Shown: positions 25,608 to 35,714 of the stretch, piece by piece
How positions within the stretch are numbered: position 1 is the stretch's first letter
How the letters are laid out: every line of letters begins with the position of its first letter
From: AWTP1-13 sp963820375
GTDB taxonomy: Bacteria > Pseudomonadota > Alphaproteobacteria > Rhizobiales > Hyphomicrobiaceae
Assembly: GCA_963820375.1 (NCBI GenBank)
Contig: CAWFZX010000038.1
Location: forward strand, 1 to 64,000
Direction of reading: 5' to 3'
DNA length: 64,000 bases
Made by a program: the position numbers and the translations under genes
The notes under the pieces: generated by a model
Seen by the model: only the letters and a program-made list of their open reading frames with translations
Database searches by the model: none
What the model was told of the DNA's origin: nothing

Positions 25608-28025
25608 ATGAGCGAAACCAAACAAGGCAAAGACAAGAGCGGCGGCAAGGAGATTTATCCTGTCTTGCCGTTGCGCGACATCGTCGTCTTTCCTTACATG
25701 ATCGTGCCGCTTTTCGTGGGACGGGAGAAGTCGATCAACGCCCTCGAAGAGGTGATGCGGTCGGACAAGCAAATTCTGTTGGCGGCCCAGAAGAACGCCG
25801 GCGACGACGATCCGGCGCCGGATGCGATCTACCAGATGGGGACGCTGGCGTCCGTGCTGCAGCTCCTGAAGCTGCCCGATGGCACGGTAAAGGTGCTGGT
25901 CGAAGGCACGGCACGCGCCAAGGTGGTGCGTTATTCGGACAACCCCAGCTACTTCGAGGCGGAAGTCGAACGCATTGTCGAGACCTTGGGCACCAAGGAC
26001 GAGATCGAGGCCTTGGCGCGGTCGGCCGTGTCGCAGTTCGAGAGCTACGTTAAGCTGAATAAGAAGATCTCACCGGAGGTCCTCGGGACCATTACCCAAA
26101 TCGAGGACTACTCGAAGCTCGCCGATACCATCGCCTCGCATTTGGCCATCAAAATCGCCGACAAGCAGGACATCCTCGAGATTACCGCGGTTTCGAGCCG
26201 GCTCGAGCGCGTCTACACGCTGATGGAGAGCGAAATCTCCGTCCTACAGGTGGAAAAGAAGATCCGTAGTCGCGTCAAGCGGCAGATGGAGAAGACGCAA
26301 CGCGAATACTATCTGAATGAGCAGATGAAGGCCATTCAGAAGGAACTCGGCGACGGCGATGAGCGTGACGACATCACCGAGTTCGAGGAGAAAATCGAGA
26401 ATACGAAGCTCTCCAAAGAGGCGCGCGACAAAGCGCTGGCCGAGCTGAAAAAACTAAAGCAGATGAGCCCGATGTCGGCGGAAGCCACGGTCGTGCGCAA
26501 CTACCTCGATTGGCTCTTGTCAATTCCTTGGGGCATCAAGGGAAAGGTCAAGAAAGACCTGGTCGAGGCCCAGGAGGTTCTGGACAAGGAGCACTATGGC
26601 CTGGTGAAGGTCAAAGAGCGCATCATCGAATACCTCGCGGTGCAATCACGCACCAACAAGCTGAAGGGACCGATCTTGTGTCTGGTCGGGCCGCCGGGGG
26701 TTGGTAAGACCTCGCTTGGGATGTCCATGGCCAATGCCACGGGCCGAGAGTTCGTGCGCATGTCGCTTGGCGGTGTGCGCGACGAAGCCGAGATCAGAGG
26801 CCATCGGCGCACCTACATTGGCTCAATGCCGGGCAAGGTCATTCAGTCCATGAAAAAGGCGAAGCGGACCAATCCGCTCTTCCTTCTGGACGAAATCGAC
26901 AAGATGGGGTCCGACTTCCGTGGTGACCCCGCGGCGGCACTCCTGGAAGTGCTCGACCCCGAGCAGAACCACACGTTCAATGACCACTATCTGGAGGTCG
27001 ACTATGACCTCTCGAACGTGATGTTCGTGACGACCGCCAACACCATGAATATTCCGCCGGCCCTCCTGGACCGGATGGAGATCATTCGGCTCGCCGGCTA
27101 TACGGAGGACGAAAAGATCGAGATCGCCAAGCGGCATCTCATTCCCAACCAGCGCCAGAATCATGGCCTGGAACATGAGGAATGGGAGATCGACGACGAG
27201 GCTTTGAAATTGCTGATCCGGCGTTACACCCGGGAAGCCGGTGTGCGCAGCCTCGAGCGTGAGATCGCCAAGCTGGCGCGTAAGGCGGTGAAAGAGATCC
27301 TGCTCGGTGCCACCAAATCCGTGCACGCCACGTATGAAAACCTCGAGCACTACCTGGGCGTGCCGAAGTTCCGCTATGGCGAGGCCGAGGCGGAAGATCA
27401 GGTGGGCGTCGTCACCGGCCTTGCCTGGACGGAAGTCGGCGGCGAGATCTTGACCGTGGAAGGCGTCATGATGCCCGGCAAGGGCAAGATGTCGGTGACC
27501 GGCAACCTGCGCGACGTCATGAAGGAATCCATCCAGGCGGCCAACGCCTACGTGCGCTCGCGGGCGCACGCATTGGGTATCCCCTCGACCTTGTTCGAAA
27601 GGAAGGACATTCACGTCCACGTGCCGGAAGGAGCAACGCCGAAGGACGGACCGTCGGCAGGCGTGGCGATGGTGACCGCCATCATCTCCATCATGTCGGG
27701 CATTCCGGTGCGTAAAGACGTGGCGATGACGGGTGAAATCACCCTGCGCGGCCGGGTGCTACCGATCGGTGGCCTTAAGGAGAAGCTGCTGGCGGCTCTG
27801 CGGGCTGGGATCAAGACGGTCGTCATCCCCGAAGAGAACGTCAAGGATCTGGCGGAGATTGGCGATGAGGTGAAGGCCCATCTCTCAATCTTGGCGGCAT
27901 CTCGGATGGACGATGTCTTGAAGATCGCCCTCCAACGCATGCCCACGCCCATCGTCGGCGAGGAAGCGGCGGCGGCAGCCGTCGCGACCGAGGACGGGGA
28001 AGGGTCGCGCGTGACCGCGCATTGA
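25608..28025 (+). CDS. lon: ATP-dependent protease Lon
   Basis: An 805-residue AAA+ protease. The N-terminal LON substrate-binding domain begins YPVLPLRDIVVFPYMIVPLF. Walker A is GPPGVGKTSLG near residue 362, with FLLDEIDKMG as Walker B. The protease domain has the catalytic dyad: Ser in PKDGPSAGVAM and Lys in GGLKEKLLAA. Length matches bacterial LonA. It degrades misfolded and regulatory proteins. It follows clpX and precedes the HU gene; a strong hairpin follows its stop codon. Confidence 0.98.
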   Translation: MSETKQGKDKSGGKEIYPVLPLRDIVVFPYMIVPLFVGREKSINALEEVMRSDKQILLAAQKNAGDDDPAPDAIYQMGTLASVLQLLKLPDGTVKVLVEGTARAKVVRYSDNPSYFEAEVERIVETLGTKDEIEALARSAVSQFESYVKLNKKISPEVLGTITQIEDYSKLADTIASHLAIKIADKQDILEITAVSSRLERVYTLMESEISVLQVEKKIRSRVKRQMEKTQREYYLNEQMKAIQKELGDGDERDDITEFEEKIENTKLSKEARDKALAELKKLKQMSPMSAEATVVRNYLDWLLSIPWGIKGKVKKDLVEAQEVLDKEHYGLVKVKERIIEYLAVQSRTNKLKGPILCLVGPPGVGKTSLGMSMANATGREFVRMSLGGVRDEAEIRGHRRTYIGSMPGKVIQSMKKAKRTNPLFLLDEIDKMGSDFRGDPAAALLEVLDPEQNHTFNDHYLEVDYDLSNVMFVTTANTMNIPPALLDRMEIIRLAGYTEDEKIEIAKRHLIPNQRQNHGLEHEEWEIDDEALKLLIRRYTREAGVRSLEREIAKLARKAVKEILLGATKSVHATYENLEHYLGVPKFRYGEAEAEDQVGVVTGLAWTEVGGEILTVEGVMMPGKGKMSVTGNLRDVMKESIQAANAYVRSRAHALGIPSTLFERKDIHVHVPEGATPKDGPSAGVAMVTAIISIMSGIPVRKDVAMTGEITLRGRVLPIGGLKEKLLAALRAGIKTVVIPEENVKDLAEIGDEVKAHLSILAASRMDDVLKIALQRMPTPIVGEEAAAAAVATEDGEGSRVTAH

Positions 28026-28061
28026 GTTGACGGCTTAGCCGCCGTTGCACCTGAAGCGGGG

Positions 28062-28088
28062 AATGCGGACCTCTCGAAGGTCCGCATT
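28062..28088 (+). terminator. Terminator-like hairpin after lon
   Basis: AATGCGGACCT and AGGTCCGCATT form a perfect 11-bp stem with a CTCGA loop, 36 bases after the lon stop. It lacks a T-tract (AACCC follows) but separates lon from the HU gene. Confidence 0.58.
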
Positions 28089-28168
28089 AACCCTAGCGCA
28101 GATGCAACTTTGGCTTGTGCAGCCCTCAACTTCCCCTGAAAACTGGCGCATTTCTTGGGATTTTCCCC

Positions 28169-28197
28169 TTGACGCAGGGGGGGTTTGGGCGTTGTTT
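28169..28197 (+). promoter_or_regulatory. Possible sigma-70 promoter of the HU gene
   Basis: TTGACG at 28169-28174 and TTGTTT at 28192-28197 are 17 bases apart, about 110 bases upstream of the HU start. The -35 is good and the -10 poor, so this is tentative. Confidence 0.3.
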
Positions 28198-28307
28198 CGC
28201 GCTCGCTGCTGAGCTTGAGCGGCCAAAATTGGCCGCCGTCCCCCAGAGTTCGGCCGCGAACGGACCTGTTCCCCTGAACCCATCTGCAGATGCTAAGGAC
28301 GGTGCAA

Positions 28308-28580
28308 ATGAGCAAGAAGGATTTGATTGATGCCGTGGCAGCGGCAACCGAGCTCAGCAAGGACAAGGCTGGCGTGGCCGTTGACGCGGTCATCAATCAC
28401 ATTGAGGCGGTGATGAAGAAGGGCGAGGAGGTGCGCATTCCGGGATTTGGCACCTTCAAGGTTGCCAAGCGTGCCGCGCGCAAGGCCCGCAATCCACAGA
28501 CGGGCATGGAAATGATGCTAAAAGCATCGATCGTGCCGAAGTTTCAGGCCTCCAAAGCCCTCAAGGACATGCTCAACTAG
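28308..28580 (+). CDS. hupB: DNA-binding protein HU
   Basis: A 90-residue nucleoid protein. It starts MSKKDLIDAVAAATELSKD and contains the HU/IHF signature GFGTFKVAKRAARKARNPQT, whose basic arm with the conserved Pro wraps and bends DNA. The ATG at 28308 follows AAGGACGGTG and matches the family start; an upstream ATG at 28290 is rejected. Position after lon is typical for alphaproteobacteria. Confidence 0.97.
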   Translation: MSKKDLIDAVAAATELSKDKAGVAVDAVINHIEAVMKKGEEVRIPGFGTFKVAKRAARKARNPQTGMEMMLKASIVPKFQASKALKDMLN

Positions 28581-29114
28581 CTTTCCGGTTCACATTTTTG
28601 CCGCGCGCGCGCGTTTTGCGCGCTCGCGCCGACCCGCCCTGGTTTACTCCTGGCATGAGTTGCGGGTGGGTGCCCGAGAGGGATCGCACGCTGGTTTATG
28701 CCGCCATTACCAGGCAAGGCTCGTTTCTCCCTCTCCAACCCGCACGCCTCTGGCGGCCCCGCCGGACCCAAATGGGCGGACCAATGACCGAAGCGTCAGC
28801 GTCACCCTGAGGGGTCATAAGGGTAGGCCGGGTGGCCTTGATACCCTCAATCCCCCCGCGGTGGGAGGCGCCGAGTAGGCGTGCGATAGGTCGCGAGCGC
28901 GCGCCGTGCCCAGCCGACGCACCTATGGGCCCAGGGCACTTCCGCTCTCGGTCCCCCCTCGGATAGGGCCCCCCGGGCCCGCCATGACGGGTCTGCGCTC
29001 GCCTCAGATCACCTAGAAAGCCCCCCATCCCCCCACCAGCCCCAAGGCCGTGGCGGAACGCCTACGGCCTGAGCAACCGACAGGGGCCGGCAGGGGCCGG
29101 CCCCTTGCGCGACG
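28581..29114. other. GC-rich intergenic region, no gene seen
   Basis: About 530 bases between the HU gene and a convergent PRC-barrel gene. It starts with an alternating GCGCGC tract (28602-28625) that can fold back on itself and may end HU transcription. Nothing recognisable is encoded. Confidence 0.45.
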
Positions 29115-29540
29115 TTATTGCTTGCTGCTGTCCCACCGCCACTCGGGAGCGCCCTTGAGCACGTCCTTTGTGGCGTTGACGGTGAGCACCAGATTATTGC
29201 CGGAATCGCGGCTCATGCGAAAAGCATCAAAGCTCATCGCAACCTCGCGTTCGCCCATGCCGAGGAACCCGCCGACACCGACGATCATTGCAGCCACCTT
29301 GCCGTCCTTGCCAAGGACGATCTCGTTGATGTCGCCGATCGTCTCGTTAGCGGTATTAACAACTTTCGTGCCGATCAACTTGCTGACCCGCATCTCCTCG
29401 GCCTGGTGCGAATACCACATCGGCTGACCGGAAGGTGAGGTTGCCGGCGCCGGAGTTGCAGCCGGCGGCGGCGTGGTCGTTTGTGCAAATGCCGGGGCCG
29501 CCAGCATTAGGACGGCCAGCCCGATAACAGTCGATTTCAT
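29115..29540 (-). CDS. Exported PRC-barrel domain protein
   Basis: A 141-residue protein with a signal peptide at residues 1-19 (ends APAFA), a Thr/Pro/Ala linker and then a PRC-barrel: SKLIGTKVVNTANETIGDIN, EIVLGKDGKVAAMIVGVGGF and LGMGEREVAMSFDAF. The domain is the standard 70-80 residues. Hyphomicrobiales carry several such periplasmic proteins, whose function is poorly known. A second, more diverged PRC protein lies at 3322-3657. Confidence 0.9.
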   Translation of the reverse strand: MKSTVIGLAVLMLAAPAFAQTTTPPPAATPAPATSPSGQPMWYSHQAEEMRVSKLIGTKVVNTANETIGDINEIVLGKDGKVAAMIVGVGGFLGMGEREVAMSFDAFRMSRDSGNNLVLTVNATKDVLKGAPEWRWDSSKQ

Positions 29541-30561
29541 TGAGTGCTCCTGTGGGATGGATGAGGACGCGCCAGTGGCGTCCAGTAGGAACCCAACGCG
29601 GCCCGCTGGGCTATGTTCCTAGCGGGGGTGCCGACGACGGGGACGGCGCGCCGCGGAATGGAAATCCTCCGAGCGCACGACAACAACAACCGTTGGGCGG
29701 TGCGAGTGTCGCAAACATGACAGACGAGGAGATGATCGGCTGTGTCTTGTCTCGCGCAGTGATGCCGCGCGGCATTGCACTGTCGGCTGACTGCGCTTGC
29801 CGGCGTCGCTCGGTCCGCCGGCAGTGTGTGTCTGCCAGCTGACCATTCCATAAGGGAGCAAGGGATAGAAGCTGCCATCACTCACGCGCCAATGGTTGCC
29901 GAGACGAGCCGCTCTCGGCTGCCAAGCGTGTTCCTCCTCATGCTTCCCCGCGCAGATGATGTTGCGTCACCTGCCTTACGCTGGAAAGGCTCTGTGCCTA
30001 TCGCAACAACACCGATATGGATTTTGGGAGCAGCGCAAATGGCTTTGTGACTTCGCCGAACGCAGTGGCAATGGATGAGCTGCTTTGCCGATTATCATCG
30101 CCGCCACTGCGGCTGCTCTCGTCTGCAGTCAACGTCATTGTAAGCTACGCAAGCCGGTCGGAGACGAGCGAGAAACGCAAGCAAGGAAGGCAAACTCGGC
30201 AACCTGCGATCCCGTGGGTGAGGTTGCGCCCGCGCCAGCCCCGCAACAAAAAGTGGGGCCTAGGTTCACGCTGGGTTGGTGGGAGGGAGTGGACCTAGAC
30301 CCCTGCAGTATGCGGAAGCAATTCACGTCTGGATAAATGCAAAACCTGCCGGTCCAGCGGGCGTTCCCATGTCGCAAGGCATGGCAGTCATGCCGAATGG
30401 GAAGAAGAGCTTCTAGAGCCATTCAGAAGGTGAGCGATCTCCTCCCGACCATGGTCTAGCCTTCGGAGGCGCTCAGCGCGAGCAGACGCTTGCACAGCTG
30501 AGGCTCAGTGACGATGGGCAGGCGTTGGTCTGGAGCGGGGGCCATCAACCACCGGGCGACC
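29541..30561. other. Region without a recognisable gene
   Basis: About 1 kb between the PRC-barrel gene and the end of the histidine kinase gene. Frames on both strands have low-complexity or Cys/Arg-rich translations without motifs. Likely decayed DNA. Confidence 0.4.
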
Positions 30562-32700
30562 TCACAGGCTCGGTTGGATCGGCGGGGTGAGCGAGTTCAA
30601 CCAGTCACCGGGTATTTCCAACCTGCAGCGGGCGCCTTGTCGGGCAAGCTCGTAGTCCACTGCGCCACCGAGTTCATAGGGGATGAGATCGCGAATGATG
30701 GACGTGCCGAAACCGATGGCATTGGGTGCCGCCACCTGCGGGCCGCCGATCTCCTGCCAGTCCAGCACCAGCTTCGGACGCGAGCGACCGTTCGCCAGCC
30801 TTCGCCAGCGCACCAAAACCTTGCCGCGGCCATTGGACAGGGCCCCATACTTGGTGGCGTTGGTAGCCAGTTCATGCAGAACCATTGCCACGGGCTGAGC
30901 GGCTTCTGCAGCAAGGTCAACCTTCGGACCTTCTATGAGCGCGCTCTTGTCTTTCGTACAGCAAGCCAACTCACTTCTGACGAGTTCACTGAGGCATATG
31001 CCTTCCCAATGGCTGCGGCTCAGGAGAGCGTGCGTATTCGCCATCGAATTGATACGGCCGTTGAGCACGCTGAGGAACTCGTCCGCCGACTTGCTGTACG
31101 CCCGAGAGCGTTCTGCCACCGCGGCAATGCAGGCAAGCGCGTTCTTTACGCGATGGTCGAGCTCAGCGATCAAAAAGTTCTTGTGATCCTCCGTTTTGCG
31201 CCGTTCGGTCACATCGATGTAGACACCCGTCATGCGAACGGCGAAACCGGCATTGTCGTAGGCAACGAGGCTGCGCGCTTCAATCCAGCGAATTTCGCCG
31301 CCGGGCCGGACATAGCGAAACTCGCTTACGAGTTCGCGCCGCTGCTCCTTGAACGCGTGGATGTGTTCGTCGCGCAGGCGCTGCACATCGTCTCGATGCA
31401 CGCGTGCATACCAGTGCTCGGCGCCGACTTCCATCGTGCTGTGTGAAAGACCGTATATGGCGATGCTGGCGCGCGATAGCCGCATAGTCCTTGCGGCCAT
31501 GTCGTATGTGTAACAGCCCACCCGGGCGGCCTTGTGCGCAAGGTCAAATTGCGCATTGCGCTCTGCCAGCCGGGCCTCGGCCAGCTTGCGAGCTGAAATA
31601 TCTTGAATGACGGAGACGAAATAGTCGACGCTGCCATCAAGCTTGCGCAGGCAGCCGGCAGTGAGACTGACCCAAACGATACTGCCATCCTTGCGGACAT
31701 AGCGTTTCTCGATGCAGTAGCTTTCGGCCCCGCCATTGAGTGTCTTGTTAAGCACCGAGAGATTGGCCTCGAGGTCATCCGGATGGGTGATGTCCTGAAA
31801 GGTCTTCGCGCTAAGTTCCTCAGCAGAATAACCCAGCATTCGTGCGAAGCTGTTGTTGACGCGCAGAATTTCTCCGTTGGATGCCACCAAAGCTACGCCC
31901 ACCGCCGCGTTCTCAAATGCCGCACGGAAGCGAGCCTCGCTGTCGGCAAGCGCGCGCCGCGCTTCAACCTGCTCGGTTCTGACTTCGGAGAAAAAAAGCA
32001 CCCCGCCAATCTTGCCGTCACCCCCGCGCCATGGCGCCATCGACCAGCGCACCCAGTCGGAGCCTCCGTCGGGACGCGTGACCTGGTCCTCCTCATGCGA
32101 TAACTCCTCCCCAGCGAGCACCTTGACGTAGAGATCGCGCCGATGCTGTGGGGTGTCGGAAAAAATCTCGTAGTGGGACTTGCCAATCAGTTGCGCAGCT
32201 GATGGGAGGCGATAATCGATAACGTATCGCCGCGAGACAGCGAGGTAGCGCATCTGTCGATCGAACATGGCAATCGCCATCGGCGCATGCTCAACCAACG
32301 AGGTAAGTTGGGTCTCCGCTACTATTAGCTGGGAGTCGGCTATTAGCTGGGAATCGGCCGGTTTGTGCTCGGCTCTTTCGAGGGGCATAGGGACCGATGA
32401 CCCGCCAACCCACCTCGATAGCAGCCAGGTGAGAAGAACGACTATGCCAAAGTTACAAAGGCCTAGCCACGTCGAGCCGTAAGAACCTTGCTCGTTCAAG
32501 GCGATGGCAGCAACGCTGCCAAGCATGACCCCCATCCCAACCGCGCGACCTGCGCGATGACCAGCGCCTATGAGGATGCCGGCGGCAATGCCGGAGCCGG
32601 GCCAAAACACTGCTAAATGCGCTGGCAGCCGCGCGACCCAAAAGTAGGCTACGGCCATGGCAGCGGCCGCGCCAAGTGGCGCGATCCAGGCGTTCGCCAT
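30562..32700 (-). CDS. HWE-family PAS sensor histidine kinase
   Basis: A 712-residue membrane sensor kinase. The N-terminus has about three hydrophobic helices (residues 3-95) like a MASE1-type sensor. Three PAS domains follow: one near residues 125-245, one starting ARFRAAFENAAVGVALV, and one with QFDLAHKAARVGCYTYD, each ending in a PAC segment. The phospho-acceptor His is in ELDHRVKN near residue 512. The ATPase domain has HELATNATKYGALS and the W-x-E-x-GGP motif that defines HWE kinases (DWQEIGGP). The start at 32700 has a weak ribosome-binding site. No cognate regulator is adjacent, but an orphan receiver lies at 47675. An 18-bp tandem duplication lies in the linker before the first PAS domain. 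Confidence 0.9.
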   Translation of the reverse strand: MANAWIAPLGAAAAMAVAYFWVARLPAHLAVFWPGSGIAAGILIGAGHRAGRAVGMGVMLGSVAAIALNEQGSYGSTWLGLCNFGIVVLLTWLLSRWVGGSSVPMPLERAEHKPADSQLIADSQLIVAETQLTSLVEHAPMAIAMFDRQMRYLAVSRRYVIDYRLPSAAQLIGKSHYEIFSDTPQHRRDLYVKVLAGEELSHEEDQVTRPDGGSDWVRWSMAPWRGGDGKIGGVLFFSEVRTEQVEARRALADSEARFRAAFENAAVGVALVASNGEILRVNNSFARMLGYSAEELSAKTFQDITHPDDLEANLSVLNKTLNGGAESYCIEKRYVRKDGSIVWVSLTAGCLRKLDGSVDYFVSVIQDISARKLAEARLAERNAQFDLAHKAARVGCYTYDMAARTMRLSRASIAIYGLSHSTMEVGAEHWYARVHRDDVQRLRDEHIHAFKEQRRELVSEFRYVRPGGEIRWIEARSLVAYDNAGFAVRMTGVYIDVTERRKTEDHKNFLIAELDHRVKNALACIAAVAERSRAYSKSADEFLSVLNGRINSMANTHALLSRSHWEGICLSELVRSELACCTKDKSALIEGPKVDLAAEAAQPVAMVLHELATNATKYGALSNGRGKVLVRWRRLANGRSRPKLVLDWQEIGGPQVAAPNAIGFGTSIIRDLIPYELGGAVDYELARQGARCRLEIPGDWLNSLTPPIQPSL
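32323..32358. repeat. 18-bp tandem duplication inside the kinase gene
   Basis: Two 18-base units (32323-32340 and 32341-32358) differ at one base and encode the doubled hexapeptide ADSQLI in the linker between membrane helices and PAS. The insertion keeps the frame. Confidence 0.75.
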
Positions 32701-33289
32701 ACTGCTGGGAAGCAACAAATTCTCGACGCGATGGATTATGCCACCCACCCTGAAAGCCCCTCCGTGATGAGGTGACGACTGGGGGAGACAATTGTCCAGG
32801 TCGGTCGTCGTGTCGATCAGGTGTTTTCTGTAGGTGGGGCGAGATAACGGGTTTGCGGAATTTGGTCGTCCCGCCGCAATGACATCGAGGGGTCCCCTTC
32901 CCCCAAAGCTGACGTTTCGGTTCAAACCGACCCAGACTGAGGTCCACAAGGGGAGCGGTGAAAGAGCAGGAAGCAATACTGTGGCGTGAACGATCCGTCA
33001 GGGAATGCACTGAGGCGCCCGGATTGCCACTGGCACAGGTGGGTGTAGCTTCCCGAGGATGACGTTGGGTCCGAACGCGCACGTCGGGATCGTCCTCAAC
33101 TTGGTGGCAATGGTTCCAATTTGGCGGCCTAAAAACCCTAACCATCAGGGCCGCCTCGTGCCCGAGGTCGGTGCGGAGCCGGTTGCGGGGCGGCGAACTG
33201 CGGCAGCGCGGCGGAATCTCCTGGCTTGCAACCCAATTGCTCCAAGGACGTTTGCCCCATGCGAGCTAACGCGAGATCGAGGACAAGTT
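32701..33289. other. Intergenic region, no gene seen
   Basis: About 590 bases between two divergent genes (histidine kinase and phasin-like). Longer starts for both genes would extend into it, but the extensions look non-coding. It should contain both promoters; no clear site was found. Confidence 0.45.
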
Positions 33290-33619
33290 ATGGCTTCCCC
33301 CAGCAAGAAGCTCAAACGCAAGGTAAGGACACGTGCCAAGGCGCTTGTCGCGGCGCCTGGTCACGCTGTTTTTCAAACGATTAGGCCTGTACCAGCGCAA
33401 GCTGGCACCGATCTCTTCGAGCTCATGGGTAACATGATGTCGCGCTGCGCAGAACTGCCAATACGGCTGCTAAGGGCGCGATCGCCGCTCGAAATCTGGC
33501 AAGAACAGGTGCTGTTCATCCAAAGCGTCAGTAACGCCTATCGCCTGGCTGCGCGTATGATGGTGATGCCGGCGGCCACTGCCAAAAAACCGAAAGCGAA
33601 AACGCGCAAGAGGGGATAG
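33290..33619 (+). CDS. Phasin-like protein
   Basis: A 109-residue basic protein. It has a Lys/Arg-rich N-terminus (SKKLKRKVRTRAKAL), a central amphipathic helix resembling the phasin core (FELMGNMMSRCAELPIRLLR, then PLEIWQEQVLFIQSVSNAYR) and a Lys-rich tail. Phasins coat polyhydroxyalkanoate granules; small forms of this type are frequent in Hyphomicrobiales. The ATG at 33290 follows GAGGACAAGTT. No PHA synthase lies nearby, so the role is inferred. Confidence 0.6.
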   Translation: MASPSKKLKRKVRTRAKALVAAPGHAVFQTIRPVPAQAGTDLFELMGNMMSRCAELPIRLLRARSPLEIWQEQVLFIQSVSNAYRLAARMMVMPAATAKKPKAKTRKRG

Positions 33620-33939
33620 ACCCGTGAATGTGCTGCCGCTGCCTTGAAGCCACCGCGGCCACCGGGCTACGAACGCGGCGAGGTCGTGACGCCCATCGGC
33701 GCAACGGCCGACCACGGTGATAAGCTTGGCACCGATGCCAAGCAAATAGGCCAGGCCAATAGGCAAGATCGGCGGCGCCTCCGGAGCGAAATGTGTCACC
33801 ACCTGCTGCCGTGGGATCCTTGCTGCAGCGCCTCTTCATACCTGCTTTTTGCGGGCGCTATTTGCTGCTGGACCCCTTCTTTGTGCGTTGCCATTCTGCA
33901 CTCCGTCGTGCCACAAGAAGTGCCCGCAAATGCCGGTTC
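33620..33939. other. Intergenic region upstream of tRNA-Val
   Basis: About 320 bases with no supported gene. It should contain the tRNA promoter. Confidence 0.45.
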
Positions 33940-34014
<75 letters not shown>

Positions 34015-34178
34015 CTTTGGGCTGAAGTTCACTGACGTGCCCGTGAGCTTGCACGCCGGCCCCTGCCATCGGCGGGGCCAGGCGTTCGTTGCACGCGTGG
34101 ACGGCAACAGCGCCGTTGGTGGGCGGAGGGCGACGTTCCCGACCGACATTGTGGGTGTAAGCCTCGCAGGGGCCGGAG

Positions 34179-34400
34179 CTAGGCATCATGGTGGCGGCAG
34201 CGAGGAACATCACTCAGCGCGCGTTCGCCGGCGCTGTCGATCTTGACGGGTTGATGGCGGAGCCATTCCAGGGCCAACTCCGAAAGGTGCCAGCTTCCGT
34301 CGGCATAGACTTTGATGAGGCCGACGCTGTGGGCCCAGCTCAACAATGGATGATCGCGGATATGAGCGAACGCGCTATCCAGCGGCCGGCTTTGTCCCAC
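34179..34400 (-). CDS. Small hypothetical protein
   Basis: A 73-residue frame with GTG start, AAGGAA site seven bases upstream and GC-rich third positions. The translation is rich in Trp and His (HPLLSWAHSVGLIKVYADGS, then WHLSELALEWLRHQPVK) and has no membrane segment. It resembles a small alpha/beta protein, but no family is recognised. It could also be a fragment. Confidence 0.42.
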   Translation of the reverse strand: MGQSRPLDSAFAHIRDHPLLSWAHSVGLIKVYADGSWHLSELALEWLRHQPVKIDSAGERALSDVPRCRHHDA

Positions 34401-34545
34401 GCGGTTGTTCCTTGTTCCCTGACGAGACCATCGTAGCCCTCAGGACCCACACCTGCAGCGGGCCCACGCGATCAAGATGTCAGGAACCGCGGTGCTGTTG
34501 CTCCGGCGCATCACCATGTGAGCGGCGAAGGGTTTGCGGTAGGCG

Positions 34546-35337
34546 CTAGCCGATCGATTTGACGAGTTGGAACAGCGCAAGCGCGCTCACCAGGACACCA
34601 ACCACAGCCATCAGCGCGTAGGCAGGGACGTAGCGCACGACGTAGCCGCCGCAGGGCGCCGCCAGGAGGCCGCCGACAATCAGCGCAGCGATATGCTCGA
34701 CGTGCGCCATACCCAATTCGACAAAGAAGGTCGTCGCGACTGCCACGGTCACGAAGAACTCCGCAGCGCTGACTGAACCGATGACGGTGCGCGGAGCATG
34801 CCCCGAGCCAATCAGTGTCGAGGTGACCATTGGCCCCCAACCACCCCCGCCGATGGCATCCAGAAAACCACCAACAAGACCTAGCGGTGCGGCATAGCCG
34901 ACCCGAGCGTCCTCATTGGTGGGCGACAGTTTCACGGCCTTCATCAGGATCAGGATGCCGATCACCAGGAGGTAGGCGGAAACGAAGGGACGTATGGCTC
35001 GTCCGTCGATATGGGAAAGAACGTAGGCCCCCAACACGCCGCCGAGCACACCCGTGCCGCCCAGCGTGAAAAACAAGCGAACATTGATGTTCTTGTGAAA
35101 CAAATGCGACAATCCGGACGCTGCCGTCGTGGCTATCTCTGCCGTGTGGCTGGCCGCGCTGGCTTGCGCGGGCGGTATACCAAGAGAGAGCAGTGCCGTC
35201 GTCGAGATGAGGCCAAACGCCATGCCGAGCGCCCCATCAACGAGCTGCGCTACAAAGCCGATCCCGACCAGTGCAACAAATTCTAGCGTCACAGAGGGTG
35301 CCTGCGCGTCAAGAAACCAACTCTGACGGGCCGCCAA
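34546..35337 (-). CDS. TSUP (TauE/SafE) family membrane permease
   Basis: A 263-residue inner-membrane protein with about eight hydrophobic helices. The TSUP half-repeats are visible: FVALVGIGFVAQLVDGALGM at the start, the conserved SASHTAEIATTAASGLSHL, the second repeat PLGLVGGFLDAIGGGGWGPM and the final ALFQLVKSIG. Family members export sulfite, sulfoacetate or other sulfur or carbon anions. No sulfur gene adjoins, so the substrate is open. Confidence 0.9.
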   Translation of the reverse strand: MAARQSWFLDAQAPSVTLEFVALVGIGFVAQLVDGALGMAFGLISTTALLSLGIPPAQASAASHTAEIATTAASGLSHLFHKNINVRLFFTLGGTGVLGGVLGAYVLSHIDGRAIRPFVSAYLLVIGILILMKAVKLSPTNEDARVGYAAPLGLVGGFLDAIGGGGWGPMVTSTLIGSGHAPRTVIGSVSAAEFFVTVAVATTFFVELGMAHVEHIAALIVGGLLAAPCGGYVVRYVPAYALMAVVGVLVSALALFQLVKSIG

Positions 35338-35714
35338 GGAGCGACCTTAAATCTAGGCACTCGATTTGTGCGGCATCCCTCCGCACGTGGAGTTTGATGT
35401 GGGGTTGTCACGCGCGCCGCGCAACGGGGCCCAGTCTCGCCCAGGCACGCCTCTGCCTAGGCATTGGGCGAGCTCTGGTCCTACAGGCAACCCGAAGCCT
35501 CCTGGAGCTCACCTGTTGCTCTTTGCATGCAGTCGCATTGGCCGTCACGCAGCGCGGAAGCAACCCCGCTCATGGCGCTGCCTGCCCCAGCTGCTGGATG
35601 GCTCAGCATGCCCTTTGGCGCGTCAATTGAGGAGCAATGCTGCAGGACGGCAGCTTCTATCCCGAGCTGCCAACTGCTGGCGAAGGTGGCTCCGGGGCGT
35701 GTCGCGCCCGCAAT
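35338..35714. other. Intergenic region, no gene seen
   Basis: About 380 bases between the permease and a small basic gene. Plus-strand frames here are Cys- and Arg-rich without motifs. Confidence 0.4.

Noticed and set aside
26823..27620. A 265-codon minus-strand frame across lon
   Set aside because: Antisense shadow of Lon's protease region.
30508..31446. A 312-codon plus-strand frame
   Set aside because: Antisense of the histidine kinase's C-terminal half.
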